Shown here piece by piece: positions 5,612-9,550 of a stretch of 9,550 nucleotides of DNA. Source of the DNA: Candidatus Atribacter fermentans (lineage in GTDB: Bacteria; Atribacterota; Atribacteria; Atribacterales; Atribacteraceae). Made by a program: the position numbers and the translations under genes. The DNA lies in NCBI GenBank assembly GCA_012517485.1, contig JAAYUT010000039.1, forward strand, positions 1 through 9,550, written 5' to 3'. How positions within the stretch are numbered: the stretch's first letter is position 1; each line of letters opens with the position of its first letter. Below the pieces are notes generated by a model. The model did not search any database and was not told the DNA's origin. It was given only the letters and a program-made list of their open reading frames with translations.

Positions 5612-6304
5612 ATGGAGCAACGAATATTAGAAAATATAACTTTTAAAGTGGATCGAAGGAAACTATTCGAAACATATCATATTGAAGAGGGGAGTGACGA
5701 CTCAAAACGAATTGACCATTTAATCATCGAAGCCGAAAAGATTGCCAAACCAAAAGCAATATATAAACTTTCAACCATTGATGAAAAAACTGAAAATACC
5801 GTATTTATAGACAAAATGAAATTTACCAGCCGAGTACTTCGGGTAAACTTAGACGAAGTTCATCGTGCCTTCCCTTTTATTGTTACCTGTGGAATGGAGC
5901 TTGAAGAATGGTCTTTGAAAATAACCGAGATGATGGAGCAGTTTTGGGTGGACTCTATGAAAGAACAAGCTGTATTGCAAGCTTATCAAGCGGTTCAAAA
6001 TGAACTTGAAAACCGTTACCACTTAGGAATAACCTCGACTATGAACCCCGGATCGTTGGAAGATTGGCCGGTGAAAGAACAAGTACCGCTTTTTTCGCTT
6101 TTTGGAGATCCTAAAAAGCTTATCGGAGTTACATTAACCGATAGCTTTTTGATGGTCCCAATTAAATCGGTTTCCGGAATCATTTTTCCAACTAACGGTC
6201 AATTTGAAAGTTGTCAACTTTGTCCGAGGAAAAATTGCCCGGGAAGAAGGGCTCCATTTGATCCCGGGCTTGGTGAATCAAAATACCGTTTTAGCCACGG
6301 ATGA
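5612..6304 (+). CDS. Stand-alone protein related to the B12-dependent methionine synthase activation domain
   Basis: A 230-residue protein resembling the small activation-domain proteins that anaerobes carry alongside corrinoid-dependent methyltransferases. In MetH this domain binds S-adenosylmethionine and supports reductive remethylation of oxidised cobalamin. Recognisable parts are VTCGMELEEW (91-100), the glycine-proline segment STMNPGSLEDWPVKEQVPLF (142-161), GVTLTDSFLMVPIKSVSGI (172-190) and a C-terminal Cys cluster C-x2-C-x4-C (Cys201, Cys204, Cys209) followed by PGRRAPFD. The cysteines could hold an iron-sulfur cluster or another metal; that is inference. No methyltransferase or corrinoid protein gene lies in the window, so its partner is unknown. 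The 3' end overlaps the M20 peptidase gene by 14 bp, tail to tail. A role in corrinoid maintenance is likely, the exact reaction is not established. Confidence 0.75.
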   Translation: MEQRILENITFKVDRRKLFETYHIEEGSDDSKRIDHLIIEAEKIAKPKAIYKLSTIDEKTENTVFIDKMKFTSRVLRVNLDEVHRAFPFIVTCGMELEEWSLKITEMMEQFWVDSMKEQAVLQAYQAVQNELENRYHLGITSTMNPGSLEDWPVKEQVPLFSLFGDPKKLIGVTLTDSFLMVPIKSVSGIIFPTNGQFESCQLCPRKNCPGRRAPFDPGLGESKYRFSHG

Positions 6305-7676
6305 GTGAAGCTTGAAATTCAAAAAGAAAATCGACTGTGGAGTGAATCCCACGGAAGAAGTCAGTTACAGAAAAATGTTCATTGGGTGAATGAACTCCAT
6401 CATCAGGGCTTCCCCAACCATTCATACAGATCGAATCTGGAACAAGATATTTTTTAAATAAATTGGCTACTCCTACCGAACCACCGCCTCGGATGAGAAC
6501 CGGAGAACGACCAAAATGATTCTTGATGGCTTGGTTAAAAGCAGTAAAGATTGGCTTGTGAGGATTAGTTAAAATCGGTTCGATTCCAGGAAGCACCTCG
6601 ACACGATAATCGATATCGGGAGGAACTATGGATTTGAGATGTTCTAAAAGAAGAGTAGCGATCTTCGAAGGGGTTTGATTAGGAACCAGACGAAAACTAA
6701 ATTTTGCACTACAGCGAGCAGGAATAATGGTTTTTGAACCAGATCCGGTATACCCTCCCCAAATTCCACAGATGTCAAAAGTAGGTCGAACGGTCATACT
6801 TTCCAAAGGAGTGTAGTTCATTTCTTGCTGAAAAGTACGAATACCCAGCTCTTTTTTTATGTTTTCTTCTTGGAAAGGAAGTTGGGCCATTTGCTCACGT
6901 TCCCAGGGTTCTGGTTCTTGGACATCTTGATAAAATCCTGGAATGGTGATTTGACCCTGATTATTTTTAAACTGACTGAGGATTTTAATAAGGGAGATGA
7001 CTGGGTTGGGAACTCCGCCTCCAAATTGGCCAGAATGCACGTCAAAAGCTGGTCCAGTGCAAGTGATTTCAAAGTAAGCTAAACCTCTCAAACCATAGAC
7101 TAAAGCTGGAACTCCACGAGCAAATTGACCTGCATCCATAATAAGAATCGAGTCAGCTTGGAAGAGTTCTCTCTGAGAAGATAACAACTCCTCAAAATGA
7201 GCACTTCCAATTTCTTCTTCTCCTTCAATAACAATTTTGTAGTTACCAGGAAGTGAACCAGTTTGTGAATTGATGATTTCCATAGCTTTTAAGAAAGAAA
7301 AAAACTGTCCCTTGTCGTCATCGGCACCACGTGCATAGATCATATCTCCTTTAATGGTGGGATCGAATGGAGGTGTAAGCCACTGTTCTAAGGGATCGAC
7401 GGGCTGAACATCATAATGACCATAGATGAGCAGAGTAGGCAGGTTTGGATAAGGACAGTACTCAGCAAAAACCACTGGTGCTCCTGAAGTGGGAAGAATT
7501 CGAGCTTCAAAGCCAATTTTTTGACAGTATTGAACCAGCCAATGGGCGGCATGATGAAGATTATCTTTATATTTGAAGTCAGCGCTAATAGTTGGCATGC
7601 GGAGAAGCTCAAAAAAATGATCGAGAATGGATTGACGATTTGTTTCAATAGCTTGATGAATTGCTGATAAATACAT
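6291..7676 (-). CDS. M20-family zinc dipeptidase (ArgE/DapE/carnosinase-like)
   Basis: A 461-residue di-zinc metallopeptidase of cytosolic type, with no signal peptide. Expected catalytic residues are all visible: YGHYDVQP with zinc ligand His87 and Asp89, RGADDDKG with bridging Asp120, IEGEEEIGS with general base Glu154 and zinc ligand Glu155, Asp181 in ILIMDAG, and His434 in SPNEHF. The lid/dimerisation domain inserted in the middle (about 198-380) includes FDVHSGQFGGGVPNP, typical of the dipeptidase branch. It probably hydrolyses dipeptides; substrate choice (including beta-alanyl or deacetylase-type substrates) cannot be predicted. An AAAGGAG site (7690-7684) lies 7 bases before the start. 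It is monocistronic as far as seen and overlaps the preceding plus-strand gene end to end by 14 bp. Confidence 0.92.
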   Translation of the reverse strand: MYLSAIHQAIETNRQSILDHFFELLRMPTISADFKYKDNLHHAAHWLVQYCQKIGFEARILPTSGAPVVFAEYCPYPNLPTLLIYGHYDVQPVDPLEQWLTPPFDPTIKGDMIYARGADDDKGQFFSFLKAMEIINSQTGSLPGNYKIVIEGEEEIGSAHFEELLSSQRELFQADSILIMDAGQFARGVPALVYGLRGLAYFEITCTGPAFDVHSGQFGGGVPNPVISLIKILSQFKNNQGQITIPGFYQDVQEPEPWEREQMAQLPFQEENIKKELGIRTFQQEMNYTPLESMTVRPTFDICGIWGGYTGSGSKTIIPARCSAKFSFRLVPNQTPSKIATLLLEHLKSIVPPDIDYRVEVLPGIEPILTNPHKPIFTAFNQAIKNHFGRSPVLIRGGGSVGVANLFKKYLVPDSICMNGWGSPDDGVHSPNEHFSVTDFFRGIHSTVDFLFEFQASLIRG

Positions 7677-7829
7677 TTTTTATCTCCTTTCGGTTATTAT
7701 GTGTGTCAGTGATAATTTTATTGTAACAGATATTCAGCTTGGAAAGACATAGACTTGTATCTTATAAAGTCCGAGGTGGAGAGGGGGAGAAAAAAAATTA
7801 AAGAATAAAAGAAAAAATCAAAAAATGAG

Positions 7830-7859
7830 ATCCTCACGCGGAAAAGCACCGCTCAGGAT
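7830..7859. repeat. Imperfect palindrome, likely dispersed repeat
   Basis: The arms ATCCTCACGCGG (7830-7841) and CCGCTCAGGAT (7849-7859) are imperfectly complementary around a 7-nt loop. GC-rich palindromes beginning GAGATCCT and ending AGGATGAC are, from memory, a recurrent kind of intergenic repeat in bacterial genomes. It lies in AT-rich non-coding DNA and its base composition differs sharply from the surroundings. Confidence 0.5.
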
Positions 7860-7882
7860 GACTGATGAAAGGTACCCTCCCC

Positions 7883-7913
7883 GCCGCGGAAGCGGCACCC
7901 CTCCACGGAGGGG
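7883..7913. repeat. Two adjacent GC-rich hairpins (REP-like)
   Basis: First hairpin: GCCGC-GGAA-GCGGC (7883-7896), with a GNRA-type loop. Second: CCCCTCC-AC-GGAGGGG (7898-7913). Both are perfect. They sit just left of the insertion sequence. A C-run/G-run hairpin of similar style is found just right of it, which suggests both are parts of one REP-like element split by the insertion. Confidence 0.6.
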
Positions 7914-7931
7914 AATTGTTGATTTTATTCC
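7913..7931 (+). repeat. Left copy of the 19-bp direct repeat abutting the IS
   Basis: GAATTGTTGATTTTATTCC ends at the base before the left terminal inverted repeat. It matches 9322-9340 at 18 of 19 positions. IS256-family elements normally duplicate 8-9 bp, so this is longer than expected for a target-site duplication. Confidence 0.7.
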
Positions 7932-7955
7932 GAGCTTTTGTCAAATCTTGTGTTT
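7932..7955 (+). repeat. Terminal inverted repeat of the IS, left (downstream of transposase)
   Basis: It starts GAGCTTTTGTCAAA and ends CTTGTGTTT. Aligned without gaps to the reverse complement of 9298-9321, it matches at 18 of 24 positions. The transposase stop codon follows 9 bases inside it. Confidence 0.75.
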
Positions 7956-7964
7956 AAGGAAGAA

Positions 7965-9218
7965 TCAGGCAGCGTTCTCATCTTTTTGTACTCCATTGAC
8001 AAACTTAACATCTTCAAAGACTAAAGGAAGCAGCTTCACTCCATCGAGTCTCTTCCAGGATTGTTCAGCTGAAAGAGCCAGACGAAAAACCATTGCCAGA
8101 AGAGAAAAACGAGACAAACATCCTTTGGTCTTATCAGTTCTGAGTCGCACCGTCGCAAAGGTTGATTCAATCGGATTAGTGGTTCGGAGATGTTTCCAGT
8201 GTTCAGCTGGAAAATCATAAAAGGTCAGCAAGAGAGCTCGATCTTTTTCTAGACACTCAGCAATTTTGGGGTATTTCACTCCATAGTGAGTACAAAAACA
8301 ATCAAAAGCTTTTTCAGCTTCTTCTTTCGTGGCCGCCATCCAGATATCATGAAGCTCTTCTTTGGCTTTCTTTTGGAGATGTTTGGGGAGCTTATCCAAA
8401 ACATTGCCAGTTTTGTGCATCCAACACCGTTGTTTCCTGGTCTCTCCATAGACGAGGGTGAGCGCTTTCCAAAAACCGAGTGCTCCGTCTCCGACGGCAC
8501 ATTTTGGTCCCGTTGCTAATCCTCGCTTTTTGAGGTCATATAAAAGGTCCTGCCAGGAGTCGACGCTTTCCCGAAAACCATCTTCAATGGCAACCAGTTC
8601 TTTGTCTCCCTCGCTGGTTGCCCCAATCACAATGAGGATGCAGGATCGTTCCTGTTCCCCTCGAACATTGAAATAGATACCATCGACCCAGAAGTAGACA
8701 TAGTGCTTTTGGGAGAGGTCCCGTTTTTTCCATTCTTGAACATCTCTAATCCACAGAGTCTTGAGTCGACTGATGGTGGCTGGAGAGAGACCAGGAGCCT
8801 GGGGTCCGAAAAGAGCTTGAAGAGCTTCCGGGAAATCGCCACTGGAAATGCCTTTCAGATAGAGCCAAGGGAGGAGTTCTTCTATTTTTTTGGTTCGGCG
8901 CAGATAGGGTGGCAAGATGTGAGAGGTGAAGTGAATTTTGCTTTCCTCCTTTGTTCGTTTATCCCGAACCCGGGGGACTTTTACCGGGATCGGTCCAATG
9001 CCAGTTTGGATGGTTCGCTCCGGAAGATACCCATTACGAACAATGACCCGATGTCCTTGGTCATCGTGAAGTGATTCATAATTTTTGAGGAATTCACTCA
9101 CTTCAGCTTCAATGGCTTTGGTTAACAATTCTTGAGCTCCTTTTTTTAAAACCTCAGTTATGAGGTCAGTGGTGATACTCTCTTTCTTTTCCCCTTGAGT
9201 TGAGGTATTCTTAATCAT
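7965..9218 (-). CDS. IS256-family DDE transposase
   Basis: A 417-residue full-length transposase (family members are about 400 residues) that cuts and moves the surrounding element. Seen: N-terminal segment with AEVSEFL and RNGYLPERTIQTGIGPIPVKVPRVR (38-85), typical of the family; catalytic Asp179 in YFWVDGIYF, Asp244 in CAVGDGALGFW, and Glu351 in RTTNPIESTFATVR; and the conserved RCWMHKTGNVL (264-274) in the helical insertion between the second Asp and the Glu. There is no frameshift or stop. A GAGGG site (9230-9226) precedes the ATG by 7 bases, but it and the start codon lie in the 3' arm of an inverted repeat, which probably limits translation from read-through transcripts. A longer plus-strand reading frame in the same area is only its shadow. 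Confidence 0.95.
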   Translation of the reverse strand: MIKNTSTQGEKKESITTDLITEVLKKGAQELLTKAIEAEVSEFLKNYESLHDDQGHRVIVRNGYLPERTIQTGIGPIPVKVPRVRDKRTKEESKIHFTSHILPPYLRRTKKIEELLPWLYLKGISSGDFPEALQALFGPQAPGLSPATISRLKTLWIRDVQEWKKRDLSQKHYVYFWVDGIYFNVRGEQERSCILIVIGATSEGDKELVAIEDGFRESVDSWQDLLYDLKKRGLATGPKCAVGDGALGFWKALTLVYGETRKQRCWMHKTGNVLDKLPKHLQKKAKEELHDIWMAATKEEAEKAFDCFCTHYGVKYPKIAECLEKDRALLLTFYDFPAEHWKHLRTTNPIESTFATVRLRTDKTKGCLSRFSLLAMVFRLALSAEQSWKRLDGVKLLPLVFEDVKFVNGVQKDENAA

Positions 9219-9281
9219 GGCGTATCCCTCTTTTCTTTTTTAAGGTCTGATTTGATTGGATCATGACCTTAGGATACGCCA
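9218..9281 (-). promoter_or_regulatory. Inverted repeat sequestering the transposase start
   Basis: In the transposase message the arms TGGCGTATCC (9281-9272) and GGATACGCCA (9227-9218) are perfectly complementary. The 3' arm contains the last two Gs of the GAGGG site and the A of the start codon. A second, inner stem AAGGTC/GACCTT (9270-9265 with 9247-9242) would stack inside. A transcript entering from outside would contain both arms and fold, hiding the start, as known for IS10 and IS50. The predicted internal promoter has its -10 inside the 5' arm, so its transcript would lack that arm. Confidence 0.65.
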
Positions 9282-9299
9282 CCTTTTTCTAACCTGCAA
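9271..9299 (-). promoter_or_regulatory. Predicted transposase promoter
   Basis: On the minus strand TTGCAG (9299-9294) and TATCCT (9276-9271) are 17 bp apart, with three and four of six consensus positions respectively: a weak promoter, as usual for an IS. It overlaps the inner edge of the terminal inverted repeat by two bases, so transposase bound at the end could repress it. Transcription would start near 9264, inside the leader inverted repeat. Confidence 0.4.
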
Positions 9300-9321
9300 A
9301 CACAACTTTTGAGTATAGCTC
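9298..9321 (-). repeat. Terminal inverted repeat of the IS, right (upstream of transposase)
   Basis: Read on the minus strand it starts GAGCTATACTCAAA and ends GTTGTGTTT, matching the left end at 18 of 24 positions without gaps. Confidence 0.75.
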
Positions 9322-9340
9322 GAATTGTTGAATTTATTCC
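9322..9340 (+). repeat. Right copy of the 19-bp direct repeat abutting the IS
   Basis: GAATTGTTGAATTTATTCC begins at the base after the right terminal inverted repeat. The only difference from 7913-7931 is T to A at the eleventh position. It runs directly into a C-run/G-run hairpin. Confidence 0.7.
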
Positions 9341-9371
9341 CCCATTGAGGGGGGATTCAGGGGGGTGTGCC
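9339..9371. repeat. C-run/G-run hairpin, right part of the REP-like element
   Basis: CCCCC-ATTGA-GGGGG (9339-9353) is a perfect hairpin, followed by a second G-run leading to GTGTGCC (up to 9371). The GGGGTGTGCC end can pair imperfectly with GGCACCCC at 7894-7901 on the far side of the IS. This supports one palindromic repeat element that was interrupted. Confidence 0.5.
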
Positions 9372-9433
9372 TTTCTCTTTTTTGTTTCATCACTTTTTAC
9401 TTACTCATTTATTTCCAGGATAGAAACTGAAGG

Positions 9434-9463
9434 TTGAAAGAACAATAGATATTGAATTATAAT
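9434..9463 (+). promoter_or_regulatory. Strong predicted promoter for the right-edge gene
   Basis: TTGAAA (9434-9439, five of six) and a perfect TATAAT (9458-9463) with an 18-bp spacer form one of the best promoters in the window. Transcription would start near 9470. The leader holds a short palindrome GCTTTT-T-AAAAGC (9474-9486) followed by a T-rich stretch. Confidence 0.65.
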
Positions 9464-9517
9464 AACCATCTATGCTTTTTAAAAGCTTTTCTTTTTTCTG
9501 AGGAGGATTGCAAAATA

Positions 9518-9550
9518 ATGAATAAAAAAATCAAAAATAATATCAAAGTA
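9518..9550 (+). CDS. N-terminal fragment of a gene cut by the window edge
   Basis: An AGGAGG site (9501-9506), 11 bases before ATG 9518, and the upstream promoter support a real start. Eleven codons are visible, MNKKIKNNIKV, a Lys- and Asn-rich beginning. That is too little to name the product; basic residues like these can begin a signal peptide or a cytoplasmic protein. Confidence 0.6.
   Translation, partial: MNKKIKNNIKV

Larger units (their letters stand above)
7932..9321 (-). mobile_element. Complete IS256-family insertion sequence
   Basis: About 1390 bp, a usual size for the family. It holds one intact transposase gene on the minus strand between 24-bp imperfect terminal inverted repeats that match at 18 positions: 7932-7955 and, inverted, 9298-9321. 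Both ends begin GAGCT and share TTGTGTTT inwards. The flanks are 19-bp near-identical direct repeats and beyond them REP-like hairpins, so the element seems to lie inside a repetitive intergenic target. The ends are uncertain by one or two bases because the flanking repeat also ends in C on the left. Everything needed for mobility appears intact. Confidence 0.85.

Noticed and set aside
7825..8220. Plus-strand open frame of 131 codons across the IS left end
   Set aside because: It begins in palindromic repeat DNA, crosses the IS boundary and then runs antisense to the clearly coding end of the transposase. It lacks a ribosome binding site and has no recognisable protein features.
7913..9340. 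Ordinary IS256-type 8-9 bp target duplication
   Set aside because: The last 8-9 bases on the left and the first 8-9 on the right do not match each other; the match only appears when the full 19 bp are compared.
1..9550. CRISPR array, tRNA or rRNA genes
   Set aside because: No regularly spaced repeats and no cloverleaf or rRNA-like conserved segments were recognised on either strand.

Overview
The window comes from a bacterial chromosome of moderate-to-low GC. The gene content (a corrinoid-enzyme activation-type protein, compatible-solute uptake, a binding protein with a signal peptide but no lipobox cysteine, TTG and ATG starts with AGGAGG-type ribosome binding sites) suggests an anaerobic bacterium with a periplasm. 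An Atribacterota-like or similar deep-branching anaerobe would fit, but the lineage cannot be settled from this sequence alone.

Left part (217-2604): a compact DNA-damage mutagenesis cassette. A divergently transcribed LexA/CI-type repressor (HTH plus S24 peptidase, apparent Cys-Gly self-cleavage site and Ser/Lys dyad) faces a umuD-like gene and umuC, which are separated by one base. The umuD-like protein begins almost exactly where E. coli UmuD is cut to give UmuD', and it has lost both residues of the catalytic dyad, so it looks like a genetically fixed UmuD'. The intergenic region holds a near-consensus promoter flanked by a perfect operator-like palindrome (TTGCGT-N2-ACGCAA) and a degenerate copy 84 bp away. 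The simplest reading is that damage-responsive self-cleavage has moved from UmuD to the local repressor.

Middle part (2616-5306, minus strand): a three-gene operon for a glycine betaine/carnitine/choline-type ABC importer, in the order permease, substrate-binding protein, ATPase with CBS domains. Only one permease gene is present. It converges on umuC with 11 bp between the stop codons. A divergent 305-bp intergenic region with several symmetric elements and a TATAAT box separates it from a plus-strand gene related to the methionine-synthase (B12) activation domain (5612-6304). That gene overlaps tail-to-tail by 14 bp with an M20-family metallo-dipeptidase (6291-7676, minus strand).

Right part (7677-9550): a repeat-rich accessory stretch. 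A complete IS256-family insertion sequence (about 7932-9321, intact DDE transposase, 24-bp imperfect terminal inverted repeats) lies inside what looks like a pair of GC-rich REP-like hairpins. The same 19-bp sequence, with one mismatch, directly abuts both ends of the IS. The transposase leader has a 10-bp inverted repeat that would hide the start codon in read-through transcripts, while the predicted IS promoter places its -10 box inside the upstream arm. After the IS, a strong promoter and an AGGAGG site lead into a gene cut off by the window edge.
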